From: Sediminibacterium ginsengisoli
Lineage (GTDB): Bacteria; Bacteroidota; Bacteroidia; Chitinophagales; Chitinophagaceae
NCBI GenBank assembly: GCA_945865545.1
Contig: CAMBEQ010000010.1
Coordinates: forward strand, 1 to 64,000
Length of the DNA stretch: 64,000 nt
Direction: 5' to 3'
Made by a program: the position numbers and the translations under genes. This document shows, one piece after another, positions 1 to 8,911 of the stretch (position 1 is its first letter; the number at the start of each line of letters is the position of its first letter). The notes under the pieces are model-generated. The model was not told where the DNA came from, did no database searches, and saw only the letters and a list, made by a program, of their open reading frames with translations.

Positions 1-81
1 CTTTAATCATGATATGTTTTTTAGTCTTCAATTATAGTTCAATTTTGATAGGCAGAATCGCAAATTTATTTTTAGTGCCCT

Positions 82-1449
82 TTATCCAATCAATCTTTTC
101 AACAACCAGGCCTTGCCTTTATAGGGAGGATATTTAAAACCAGGATCCATCCAAGTAGGTGTTTTTAATACCGATTTTGTGTGCGTAAAGGTGTCAAAAC
201 TTTGTTGGCCATGATAGCCCCCTGTTCCGCTAAAACCCCTGCCACCAAAAGGTAAATCGTGATTGGTAATATGCATGGTCGCATTGTTTACACAAGCACC
301 TCCTGAAGGTACATTGGTTAACCAATATTGTTCATCAGCTTTATTTTCTGTGAAAACATAAAAAGCCAATGGGTTGGGGTTTTTATTGATAATCGCCAAA
401 GCTTCTTCATTCGATTCATAAGTAAGTATGGGAAGAATGGGTCCAAAAATCTCCTCCTGCATAATTTTTGCATCTGCATGCACGCCTGTCATAATGGTAG
501 GCTCAATAAATAATTTTTCTCTATTTGATCTTCCTCCATAAACAATTTCACCATCCCCTAAATAAGAAGTAATACGCAACCATTGTTTGTCATTAATAAT
601 TTTTCCATAATGTTCTGAAGTTGCAGCGTCTGCTCCATAAAAAGATTGAAGCGCAATAATTAGCTCTTTAATTAAGTGGTCTTTTAAATCACTGGGTACT
701 AAAACATAATCAGGCGCAATACACATTTGTCCGCAATTGGAGAATTTAGGATTAGCCAAACGACGCGCAGCTACCCTTAAATTGGCATCGGAAGTAACCA
801 CAGCGGGGCTTTTACCGCCTAGCTCTAAAGTAACTGGGACCAATTGCTCGGCGGCATATTTATAAATAATTTTTCCAACTGCTGTACTGCCTGTATAAAA
901 AATATGATCAAACCTATTGTCAGTTAATAAAGGTGGCAAAACGATAGCACCCTCCCCTTCTAAGTATTGAATATAATTTTCAGGAAATAAAGATTCCACT
1001 ATTTTACCCATTAGTTTGGCAGTGGCTGGCGCAAACTCACTCGGTTTTAACACTACACAATTACCTCCTGCAATGGCCCCAATTAATGGTGTAAACAATA
1101 ATTGAAAAGGATAATTCCAAGGAGCAATAATACAAACCACTCCCAAAGGTTCTTGTATTGTATAACTAGTTGAAGGCATATTAACTAAATTGGTAGCAAC
1201 CGATTTCGGTTCCATCCAATCTTTTAAATGCTTCATGGTATGGTTTAATTCACTTAAGAAAAATCCAACTTCTGTTGCCCAAGCATCTTCATCTGTTTTT
1301 TTAAGGTCGGCATACAAGGCAGCATACAATTGCTTTTCATTCTCTAAAACTGCCTTTTTTAAGCGTTGCAACTGAAGCAGTCTAAATTCAAATGGCTGGG
1401 TAGCTCCTGCCATAAAATAAGCGCGTAACGATGTGATAGAAACGGACAT
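82..1449 (-). CDS. NAD(P)-dependent aldehyde dehydrogenase (class 3 type)
   Basis: Cytoplasmic enzyme that oxidises an aldehyde to the acid with NAD(P)+; the natural substrate cannot be read from sequence. Seen: APWNYP (about residue 110), general-base glutamate in LELGGKSP (E209), nucleophile in NCGQMC (C243) and EEIFGP near residue 330. The C-terminus (KRLIG) has no hydrophobic anchor. The 455-residue length is normal for the family. An in-frame TTG at 1470 would add seven residues, but I prefer the ATG at 1449. It gives the usual family N-terminus and lies 5 nt behind a box (1455-1462) with one mismatch to TAnnTTTG. The gene diverges from the oxidoreductase at 1594 and seems to stand alone. 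Confidence 0.93.
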   Translation of the reverse strand: MSVSITSLRAYFMAGATQPFEFRLLQLQRLKKAVLENEKQLYAALYADLKKTDEDAWATEVGFFLSELNHTMKHLKDWMEPKSVATNLVNMPSTSYTIQEPLGVVCIIAPWNYPFQLLFTPLIGAIAGGNCVVLKPSEFAPATAKLMGKIVESLFPENYIQYLEGEGAIVLPPLLTDNRFDHIFYTGSTAVGKIIYKYAAEQLVPVTLELGGKSPAVVTSDANLRVAARRLANPKFSNCGQMCIAPDYVLVPSDLKDHLIKELIIALQSFYGADAATSEHYGKIINDKQWLRITSYLGDGEIVYGGRSNREKLFIEPTIMTGVHADAKIMQEEIFGPILPILTYESNEEALAIINKNPNPLAFYVFTENKADEQYWLTNVPSGGACVNNATMHITNHDLPFGGRGFSGTGGYHGQQSFDTFTHTKSVLKTPTWMDPGFKYPPYKGKAWLLKRLIG

Positions 1450-1593
1450 ATATTGAAAATTATTAAGCAATTTAGCTCTAATTGGTGAAATAAAGCTGTC
1501 CTTTATCAGTTCATCAAATTATTTTCAAAAATTCCAAAATATTTGATAATTTAACAGAATCAATAACGATTATAAACCAAATACTGGATTGCT

Positions 1594-3054
1594 ATGTCAA
1601 AAAGAAAAGCGGACAACACAAGAAGGGATTTTATCAGAAATTCTGCGCTTGCTTTAGGTGGATTTTATATTTTACCAAGGCACGTTTTAGGTGGTAAAGG
1701 ATTTACCGCTCCAAGTGATAAACTACAAGTGGCTGGCATAGGGGCCGGCGGAAAAGGAGAAAGTGATTTATTTTCATTTTACCAAACCGGTAAAGTTGAT
1801 GTTGCTTTCTTATGTGACGTAGATGATCGTCAATGTGAAAAAAGTTTTCAAAGATATCCAAAGGCAAAGCGATACAAAGACTATAGAGAAATGTTAGATA
1901 AAGAGCACATGCATATAGATGCCTGCTCCGTATCTACACCCGATCATATGCACGCAGTGCAAGCCATGGCGGCCATGCAATTAGGCAAACATGTTTATGT
2001 GCAAAAGCCAATGGCACATGATATATACGAAGCACGTATTATGACTAAAGCGGCACATGATTATAAAGTAGTGACTCAAATGGGTAACCAAGGCGCTTCT
2101 GGTGATGGTGTTCGTATGTTGCAAGATTGGCATACCGCAGGATTGATTGGAGATGTGCATACTATTTATTGTTATACAGACAGACCCGTTTGGCCACAAG
2201 GTGTAAACCGACCCATTTTAACCACCCCTTCGCCAATTCCTGCAGAGTTGGATTTTGATTTGTGGTTGGGAACTGCTCCTAATAAAGATTATTTTGATGG
2301 CTTGTTGCCATTTAACTGGAGAGGTTGGTGGGATTACGGAACCGGCGCCTTAGGAGATATGGCATGTCATATTATGGCACCTGCCTTTGCAGTAGCTGGA
2401 TTAGGTTATCCTATTGCAGCGGAATGTAGTGTAGCCACTCGTTATACTGCCCCTTGGCAAAGACTATCTGCACCAGATAGTGGTCCAATGGGTTCACATA
2501 TCATCTTAACATTCCAAGGACAAAACGGAAAACCAAATATAAAATTACATTGGATGGATGTTGGTATTCAACCAGAACGTCCAGCAGAATTGGGACCCAA
2601 TGAAATCATGGGAGATGGCGGTAATGGTGTAATATTTGAAGGAACAAAAGGAAAAATGATGGCTGGCACTTATGGTGTAAACCCTCAATTATTACCAACT
2701 AATTTAACCAAAACAACAGTGGTCCCTCAAACAGTGGATCGCGTTAAAAAAGGAGACAATGGGCACTATGCTGCATGGGTGGAAGCTTGTATAGCAGGAG
2801 CAGGAAGTGCTGAGGCAAAAGCATTAAGTTCTAATTTTGATATTGCAGGTCCTTTAACAGAGTCTGTGTTGATGGGTAATTTAGCTATTAGAAGTTATGA
2901 TATTAAATCCACTGATAAAAAGGGTAATGCAAGCTATCCAGGCAGAGGCATTCAGTTATTATGGGATGGTCCTAATATGAAAATCACCAATTTCGACGAA
3001 GCGAATCAGTTTGTAAAAAGAACTTACCGCGAAGGTTGGAGCTTGGGGGCATAG
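1594..3054 (+). CDS. Tat-exported Gfo/Idh/MocA family oxidoreductase
   Basis: Likely NAD(P)-dependent sugar or cyclitol oxidoreductase. The N-terminus has a twin-arginine motif (TRRDFIRN, residues 9-16) followed by a hydrophobic stretch, so export in folded form with bound cofactor is expected. Seen: a glycine-rich Rossmann motif GIGAGGKG (residues 48-55), STPDHMH (114-120) and a QKP variant of the family's EKP motif (137-139). The fold is followed by the usual C-terminal alpha/beta half. At 486 residues it matches the longer, signal-bearing branch common in Bacteroidota. It is monocistronic, with a strong terminator right after it. Substrate unknown. It may feed the sugar-oxidation cluster starting at 7408, but that link is only inferred from shared families. 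Confidence 0.9.
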   Translation: MSKRKADNTRRDFIRNSALALGGFYILPRHVLGGKGFTAPSDKLQVAGIGAGGKGESDLFSFYQTGKVDVAFLCDVDDRQCEKSFQRYPKAKRYKDYREMLDKEHMHIDACSVSTPDHMHAVQAMAAMQLGKHVYVQKPMAHDIYEARIMTKAAHDYKVVTQMGNQGASGDGVRMLQDWHTAGLIGDVHTIYCYTDRPVWPQGVNRPILTTPSPIPAELDFDLWLGTAPNKDYFDGLLPFNWRGWWDYGTGALGDMACHIMAPAFAVAGLGYPIAAECSVATRYTAPWQRLSAPDSGPMGSHIILTFQGQNGKPNIKLHWMDVGIQPERPAELGPNEIMGDGGNGVIFEGTKGKMMAGTYGVNPQLLPTNLTKTTVVPQTVDRVKKGDNGHYAAWVEACIAGAGSAEAKALSSNFDIAGPLTESVLMGNLAIRSYDIKSTDKKGNASYPGRGIQLLWDGPNMKITNFDEANQFVKRTYREGWSLGA

Positions 3055-3078
3055 AAAAATATCAGTTTCACTTATTAT

Positions 3079-3114
3079 AAAACCTCGGTTGCCAATGGCC
3101 ATCGAGGTTTTTTT
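3079..3114 (+). terminator. Rho-independent terminator after the Gfo/Idh/MocA gene
   Basis: Stem AAAACCTCG (3079-3087) pairs with CGAGGTTTT (3103-3111). A shorter GCC/GGC pairing lies inside the loop, and the stem runs straight into a T-tract. The position 25 nt after the stop codon at 3054 fits. Confidence 0.88.
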
Positions 3115-3199
3115 ATTCGTTTAGAGGCTAACCCATAATAAGAATCATCCATTTTTAGGGAAATAAAATTGGTACCTTACACCTAGTAAAATTTAAACT

Positions 3200-4366
3200 A
3201 TGGAAAACTTACGCAGTCAGTTTCTGTTAAATCCAGCAATAACTTTTTTAAATTTTGGATCTTTTGGCGCTACCCCCAAACCTATTTTTGACGCTTATCA
3301 ACAATGGCAAAGAGTATTAGAAGCGGAGCCAGTTCAATTTATAGCTTTTGATGGGTTTAACTATTTAGCAGACACAAGAGCCGCTCTTGCTAAATTTGTA
3401 GGCTGCCCTGATAAAGATGATTTAGTGATGGTCACCAATCCTTCTTTTGCTGTGAATTTAATTGCGAAAAATTTTCCCTTACAAGAAGGGGATGAAATTT
3501 TAGCCACCGATATTGAATACGGGGCCTGTGATCGTACTTGGGATTATTATTGTAAAAAAAATAAAGCTACCTATAGAAGACAAAAAATAAATTTACCTAT
3601 CACCTCCAAAGAAAAATTTATTGAAGATTTTTTTGAAGGCTTAAGGCCCAGTACCAAAGCCATTTTCATTAGTCATATAACCAGTGCTACTTCTTTGATA
3701 TTTCCAGTGAAAGAAATTTGTGCCATCGCTAAATCAAAAGGACTTATTACTATTGTAGACGGCGCACATGTACCAGCGCACATCGATTTAAATATCAATG
3801 ATTTGGAAGTTGATTTTTATACGGGCGCTTGTCATAAATGGATGATGGCTGCCAAAGGTTGTAGTTTTTTATACGCACATAAAAATGTTCAACATTTATG
3901 TGATCCACTTATTGTAAGCTGGGGATACAAAGCCTTAAAACCTTCACATTCCAATTTTTTAGACTACCACCAAATGATTGGTACACGTGATTTTTCTGCA
4001 TTTTTAACCGTAGCCGCTTCCTTGGAATTTATGGAAAAAAATAATTGGCCTGCAGTTTCCAAAAAATGTCATGAAATGATTTTAGCCAATGCACCACGTT
4101 TTTATTCTTTACTAGGGAGCAAGCCTATCAGTCCATTGAACAGTGAGTGGATTGGCCAAATGATCAGTATTCCTATCAATACCTCTGAGCCAGAAATATT
4201 GCAAAGAAAATTATATACCGATTATAAAATAGAAGTACCCATTATGCGTCAAGAAAATGATGTCTACATTCGTTACTCTATCAATGGATTTAATTCGGTA
4301 GCAGACTTAGATATACTTTACAATGCACTAGAAACGATAAAGAAAGAAGGCATCTTGATAAAATAA
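3200..4366 (+). CDS. Class V aminotransferase / cysteine desulfurase-like PLP enzyme
   Basis: PLP enzyme of the class V aminotransferase fold, closest in style to isopenicillin-N-epimerase-like proteins. Seen: the N-terminal LNFGSFGATP motif (residues 17-26), VDGAH (186-190, with the pyridine-binding Asp and the His) and the PLP lysine in ACHKWM (K213). The 388-residue length is typical. No catalytic loop cysteine like that of IscS/SufS is apparent, so a desulfurase role is less likely than an epimerase, lyase or aminotransferase role. It is convergent with the FAD/Fe-S gene, with 7 bp between their ends. True substrate unknown. Confidence 0.88.
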   Translation: MENLRSQFLLNPAITFLNFGSFGATPKPIFDAYQQWQRVLEAEPVQFIAFDGFNYLADTRAALAKFVGCPDKDDLVMVTNPSFAVNLIAKNFPLQEGDEILATDIEYGACDRTWDYYCKKNKATYRRQKINLPITSKEKFIEDFFEGLRPSTKAIFISHITSATSLIFPVKEICAIAKSKGLITIVDGAHVPAHIDLNINDLEVDFYTGACHKWMMAAKGCSFLYAHKNVQHLCDPLIVSWGYKALKPSHSNFLDYHQMIGTRDFSAFLTVAASLEFMEKNNWPAVSKKCHEMILANAPRFYSLLGSKPISPLNSEWIGQMISIPINTSEPEILQRKLYTDYKIEVPIMRQENDVYIRYSINGFNSVADLDILYNALETIKKEGILIK

Positions 4367-4373
4367 ATTTACT

Positions 4374-7286
4374 TTAAGCCAATGCTGCATGCAATATCTC
4401 CACCGTATGCAAGGCTTTTTCTCCCGTACCATCTTTAATTTGATGACGGCAACTCGTTCCAGGGGCAGCAATGGTGCAGCTATCTTTATTGGCTCTTACT
4501 TTTGGAAACAATACCAACTCTCCAATATTCATTGACACTTCATAGTGTTCTTTCTCATAGCCAAAGGAACCTGCCATACCGCAACAACCCGAAGGAATGG
4601 TTTCCACTTTAAAGTTCGTAGGAAAGGAAAGTACTTTTACGGAATCTGCTAAAGAGCCCACTGCTTTCTGTTGACAATGCCCATGCAATAAAATGGATTT
4701 TGAACTTTCTGTGAATTGATTTTTTACAATAGCTCCAGTCTCCATTTCTTTAGCAATAAATTCATCAATAAAGAAACTGTATTTGGCTAAATGTGTTGCA
4801 GCTGCTACATTTTCATCAGTGGCCAAATCGGGATATTCATCTCTAAAAGTTAGTATGGCAGAGGGTTCTAGGCCAATCAACGGATTGGCTTCACTCACTA
4901 AATGACTCAATTTTTCAATATTGGTATTGGCAATTTTTTTGGCCTTTCTTACCAACCCTTTGGACAACCAAGTTCTTCCACTCTCTTCATGTGCTGGAAT
5001 AATGACTTCATAGCCCAATGCGGTTAATAATTGAATGGCCTTAATGCCTATAGCCGCATCATTGTAATTGGTAAACTCATCACAAAATAAATAGACGGTT
5101 TTTTTTGGATCAATAGGTGCTTGGTAATTTTTCTGATACCAAGCCTCTAAAGTTTCTAGTGACAAGGAAGGCATAGAACGTTTTAAAGCAAATCCTGAAA
5201 TCAATTTAACGACGGACCCAGTAATAATATTATTGATCAATAGATTATACAAACGAGGTGCGATAGATCCTAATTTAGCAGCGGCCGTAAAATTGGCAAT
5301 CAACTTGGATCTAAAAGGAACACCATTGGCATCATAATAATGTTGCAAAAATTCTGCTTTCAACTTGGCCATATCTACATTAGAAGGACATTCGCTTTTA
5401 CAAGCCTTGCAACTTAAACACAAACTCATTACATCATAAATTTCTTTATGATCATACCTATTTTGTTTGTCCGAATGCGTTAAAAATTCGCGCAAAATAT
5501 TGGCACGAGCACGGGTAGTATCTTTTTCATCTCTAGTAGCCATAAAAGAAGGGCACATGGTACCACCTGAAAGATGCGTTTTTCTACAATCCCCCGAGCC
5601 ATTACATTGTTCGGCATGCTGTAAAATATCTTGTTGATGAAAACGAAATATGGTTTTAAATTCAGGTGTTAATTGTCCTGGCTCATACCTAAGCATGGTA
5701 TTCATGGAAGGCGTATCCACTATTTTATTCGGATTAAAAATATGTTTAGGATCCCAAGTATTTTTAACTTGTTTAAGTAAAGTATAATTTTTTTCTCCTA
5801 CCATTTGCTTAATAAATTCTCCGCGCAAACGGCCATCCCCATGTTCTCCACTTAAAGAACCATCGTATTTTTTAACTAAAGTGGCTACTTCTTCCGCAAT
5901 GGTTCTAAATAATTGATTGCCCTCTTTGGTTTTTAAATTAATAATAGGACGCAAATGAAGCTCGCCCGAACCGGCATGCGCATAATGCACCGCATACAAG
6001 CCATGCTTTTTCAGAATTTCATTAAAGTCTTTAATGTAATTAGGTAAATCTGCTACATCCACAGCAGTATCTTCAATTACGGGTACTGCTTTTTCATCAC
6101 CAGGTAAATTACTTAATAGTCCCAAACCTGCTTTTCTTAAGGCCCATATTTTTTTAGCATCTGCCCCATACAAAACTGGAAAATGATATCCTAATCCTGC
6201 TGCACGCATTTCTACTTCTACTTGATTGGTAATAGCGAGTATCTCTTCTCTTGTTTCTTTTACAAATTCAATCACTAATATAGCGCCTGGATCTCCTTGA
6301 ACAAAAAATCTATTCTTACTTTGTTCAATATTTTCTTTAGTACATTCTAAAATATAATGATCAATTAACTCACTTGCACTAGGTTGATATTTTAAGCCAA
6401 TTAAATTAGCATGCAGGGACTCATCAATAGAATTAAAATGTACACATAACAAACCTACTTCTTTGGGTGGTGCAGGCATTACATTTAATTTTATCTCTGT
6501 CATCAACGCCAAAGTCCCTTCTGAGCCTGCGATTAAATTGCAAAAATTAAATTCAGGGCCTCCTGCAGTAAAAGGGTCCGACTCCACCAATACATCAATG
6601 GCATAACCAGTATTTCTTCTGACTACTGATTTTTTTGGAAATTCTTTTCTGATCTCCACTTGATTGTCATAATTACTTAATTGAGAACGCAGGGATTTGT
6701 AAATATTCCCTTCAAGTGTATCTAAATCACATTTTGCATGAAAATCATCGGTAGATAAACTTTTGAAAACTACTTCAGACCCATCGCTTAAAAATGCTTT
6801 CACTTCTAACAAATGTTCTCTAGTACTTCTATACACCACCGAATTGGACCCACAAGCATTATTTCCCACCATTCCTCCAATCATGGCTCTGTTAGCGGTG
6901 GATGTTTCTGGGCCAAAAAATAAACCATGTGGTTGTAAAAATAAATTTAATTCATCACGAATGACACCGGGTTGAACACGTACCCAACCTGCTGCTTTAT
7001 TAAGTTCTACAATTTGATTAAAGTGTTTGGATACATCTACAATAATACCATTGCCTACTACTTGCCCTGCCAAGGACGTGCCTGCTGTTCTTGGAATTAA
7101 AGATGTATTGTTTGCGGCAGCAAAAACTATTAATTTGGACAGGTCTTCCTTGGTTTTAGGAATCGCCACCGCCAAAGGCATTTCTCTATAACTAGAGGCA
7201 TCCGTTGCATACAAAGTTCTGATCATTTTATCGAAAAAAAGATCCCCTTCTAATTCTTGAGCAAGTTTTTTAAGCTGTTCCTTCAT
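4374..7286 (-). CDS. FAD-linked oxidase fused to Fe-S/CCG domains (D-lactate or D-2-hydroxyglutarate dehydrogenase-like)
   Basis: Large 970-residue flavo-iron-sulfur dehydrogenase, likely oxidising a D-2-hydroxyacid and passing electrons to the respiratory chain. Domains in order: FAD_binding_4 (PRTAGTSLAG near residue 60; GGMVGNNACGSNS near 137), FAD-oxidase C-terminal domain, a ferredoxin-like region with CNGSGDCRK...MCP and CLSCKACKSECP, and a C-terminal CCG domain (GHCQQKA, SGCCGMAGSFG). The start is set at the ATG at 7286. The TTG at 7340 is in frame, but a perfect TAATTTTG box lies between them at 7304-7311, so the promoter would be inside the longer version. The substrate cannot be decided between lactate, 2-hydroxyglutarate and similar acids. 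Confidence 0.92.
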   Translation of the reverse strand: MKEQLKKLAQELEGDLFFDKMIRTLYATDASSYREMPLAVAIPKTKEDLSKLIVFAAANNTSLIPRTAGTSLAGQVVGNGIIVDVSKHFNQIVELNKAAGWVRVQPGVIRDELNLFLQPHGLFFGPETSTANRAMIGGMVGNNACGSNSVVYRSTREHLLEVKAFLSDGSEVVFKSLSTDDFHAKCDLDTLEGNIYKSLRSQLSNYDNQVEIRKEFPKKSVVRRNTGYAIDVLVESDPFTAGGPEFNFCNLIAGSEGTLALMTEIKLNVMPAPPKEVGLLCVHFNSIDESLHANLIGLKYQPSASELIDHYILECTKENIEQSKNRFFVQGDPGAILVIEFVKETREEILAITNQVEVEMRAAGLGYHFPVLYGADAKKIWALRKAGLGLLSNLPGDEKAVPVIEDTAVDVADLPNYIKDFNEILKKHGLYAVHYAHAGSGELHLRPIINLKTKEGNQLFRTIAEEVATLVKKYDGSLSGEHGDGRLRGEFIKQMVGEKNYTLLKQVKNTWDPKHIFNPNKIVDTPSMNTMLRYEPGQLTPEFKTIFRFHQQDILQHAEQCNGSGDCRKTHLSGGTMCPSFMATRDEKDTTRARANILREFLTHSDKQNRYDHKEIYDVMSLCLSCKACKSECPSNVDMAKLKAEFLQHYYDANGVPFRSKLIANFTAAAKLGSIAPRLYNLLINNIITGSVVKLISGFALKRSMPSLSLETLEAWYQKNYQAPIDPKKTVYLFCDEFTNYNDAAIGIKAIQLLTALGYEVIIPAHEESGRTWLSKGLVRKAKKIANTNIEKLSHLVSEANPLIGLEPSAILTFRDEYPDLATDENVAAATHLAKYSFFIDEFIAKEMETGAIVKNQFTESSKSILLHGHCQQKAVGSLADSVKVLSFPTNFKVETIPSGCCGMAGSFGYEKEHYEVSMNIGELVLFPKVRANKDSCTIAAPGTSCRHQIKDGTGEKALHTVEILHAALA

Positions 7287-7303
7287 AATTAAATTCAACT
7301 TAT

Positions 7304-7311
7304 CAAAATTA
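7304..7311 (-). promoter_or_regulatory. Bacteroidota -7 box (TAATTTTG) for the FAD/Fe-S gene
   Basis: Perfect match to TAnnTTTG on the minus strand, 17 nt ahead of the ATG at 7286. A clear -33 TTG at the canonical distance was not found. Confidence 0.5.
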
Positions 7312-7407
7312 CTAAAATATTGACATAGGCCAGCTAGCAATCTCTTTTAAGTTAATGAAAAGGAATTAAGTAATGAAATGATTAAACATTTTACGCTACA
7401 AAGTCAA

Positions 7408-8262
7408 CTACCAACTTAAAGTTTTCAAATAAGCGGCGTCGTCTTTGGCGCAATCCAATTCGGTAGTGCCTGTATAAGCTTCTTGTTCTACGATATAATA
7501 TTTAACCCCTTGAGCTGCTGCTTGAGGTAATAAAGATTTATAATCAATGGTGCCTTTTCCAATAATGCAAGATTCATGTCCAGTAGCTGTTTTAACTAAA
7601 TCTTTTACATGCACCAACTTGAATCGATTAGGAAATTTTTTCATATAAGCAATAGGATCCACCCCTGCAGCAACTGTCCAATACATATCCATTTCAAAAT
7701 CAACAGTATCAGGATTGGTAGATTTCATCATTAAATCCTGAGGTACAATACCATCCATTGGCACAAAAGAATAGTCGTGATTGTGGTAAGCAAAACGAAT
7801 GCCATTTTTCTTAGTAATCTCCCCACAAGCATTAAACTCGTCGGAGAATTTTTTGAAATTATCAATTGATTTTTGTGCACCTTTATGCGGACAAATTAAA
7901 TATTTCATTCCTATCTCTGCCGCTTGGGCTGCTTTGCGTTCAAAGTCTTTGGTATTTTCACAATGTGATGAAACCATATTCATACCTAAATCATCTAATA
8001 CCTTTTTCAACTCTGTATTTTTCATACCCCAAAAAATACCCTTCTCTCCTTCGAAACCCTCTAATTGTTTGTACCCAGATTTAGCTAAATGTTTTAAAAC
8101 ACCTACTGTATCTTTATACAAAGCTTGTTTCACAGTCCATAATTGAATGCCGAATGGATTTGATTTACCTGCCATCGCCATTAATTCATTGCGGAATGGT
8201 AAACTGAGTGCGGCTCCTGCCAAAACTGTTTGGCGGAGAAAATTTCTTCTTGAGTTATACAT
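7408..8262 (-). CDS. Tat-exported sugar phosphate isomerase/epimerase-like TIM-barrel protein
   Basis: Xylose-isomerase-like TIM barrel of 284 residues that probably acts on a keto-sugar in the periplasm. Seen: twin-arginine signal SRRNFLRQ (residues 4-11) with hydrophobic h-region; barrel motifs GIQLWTVK, AYHNHDY, DFEMDMYW, LVHVKDL and VEQEAY, which supply the His/Asp/Glu ligands of the divalent metal site. It is the last gene of a minus-strand operon with the GMC oxidoreductase and its small subunit, separated from the latter by 60 bp. Proteins of this type occur with 3-keto-glycoside genes, where an epimerase, lyase or hydrolase role is proposed. The exact reaction is not readable. Confidence 0.88.
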   Translation of the reverse strand: MYNSRRNFLRQTVLAGAALSLPFRNELMAMAGKSNPFGIQLWTVKQALYKDTVGVLKHLAKSGYKQLEGFEGEKGIFWGMKNTELKKVLDDLGMNMVSSHCENTKDFERKAAQAAEIGMKYLICPHKGAQKSIDNFKKFSDEFNACGEITKKNGIRFAYHNHDYSFVPMDGIVPQDLMMKSTNPDTVDFEMDMYWTVAAGVDPIAYMKKFPNRFKLVHVKDLVKTATGHESCIIGKGTIDYKSLLPQAAAQGVKYYIVEQEAYTGTTELDCAKDDAAYLKTLSW

Positions 8263-8322
8263 AAAATAATTTTAATAAGTAAGCAATACGTCCATTGTTA
8301 AGGCCACTAAAAAACTTTGCTA

Positions 8323-8886
8323 CTAGGTAGCCCAAGCTTTATCGCCTTTTTTATAAGGCACAGAACCTTCATATCTTCCAGGAATTGCTACATAACGTAA
8401 AGCTTTTGTAGCGCCTACTTCAGAACTAAAGAAACCCCATAAGGTTAATTCTTTAAACATTGTAAAATAGTGCTTTTGTTCCTCTGGCTTTTTCGCTTTT
8501 TGATACGTTGCTGCTTCGGCATCCAACGCAACTAATAAATCGTGACGTTGCGCAGCAGTGGCTTCCATAAAGGATTTGCCATTTGCTTTAGTAGAAGCTT
8601 CGTTTAATTTTGTAAACCCAGCCATAAAAGTAGTCTGGTCTTTTGCTTCATAACAATCATTTACAATTACTGTCATAAACTCACCCACTTTTGCTTCTTT
8701 GGCGCCAGGTGTATTGGTAGCTGGTAAAATAGTTTCTGCTATTTCATTAAAAAATGCAATATCCTCTTTAGAGAAACTTAATCCTGGAGTACCCGTAGTA
8801 CAACCAGTTAAAAAAGCTTCTGCGCCTAATACAGTTCCGCCCATTATAAGGGCAACTCTTGATAAGGCTTCTCTTCTGTTCATCAT
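8323..8886 (-). CDS. Gluconate 2-dehydrogenase subunit 3 family protein (LacC-like small subunit)
   Basis: Small partner subunit of periplasmic FAD-dependent sugar dehydrogenases; in characterised members it carries the Tat signal that exports the catalytic subunit. It has 187 residues. Seen: MNRREALSR twin-arginine start, a hydrophobic stretch, then a lipobox-like LTGC (residues 26-29), suggesting a lipid-anchored form. The body contains the family's typical DIAFFNEIAETILPAT segment (about residues 42-57). The stop-to-start gap to the upstream GMC gene is 25 bp, so the pair is co-transcribed and probably forms one complex. Same architecture as lacC beside lacA in Caulobacter. Confidence 0.9.
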   Translation of the reverse strand: MMNRREALSRVALIMGGTVLGAEAFLTGCTTGTPGLSFSKEDIAFFNEIAETILPATNTPGAKEAKVGEFMTVIVNDCYEAKDQTTFMAGFTKLNEASTKANGKSFMEATAAQRHDLLVALDAEAATYQKAKKPEEQKHYFTMFKELTLWGFFSSEVGATKALRYVAIPGRYEGSVPYKKGDKAWAT

Positions 8887-8911
8887 AAAGTAGTATTTAA
8901 AAATTTATAAA

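Noticed and set aside
1..81. Left-edge sequence checked for a terminator or partial gene
   Set aside because: A/T-rich with no open frame of note and no stable hairpin.
7287..7340. TTG start of the FAD/Fe-S dehydrogenase at 7340
   Set aside because: The extra 18 residues are not family-like and the promoter box at 7304-7311 lies within them.
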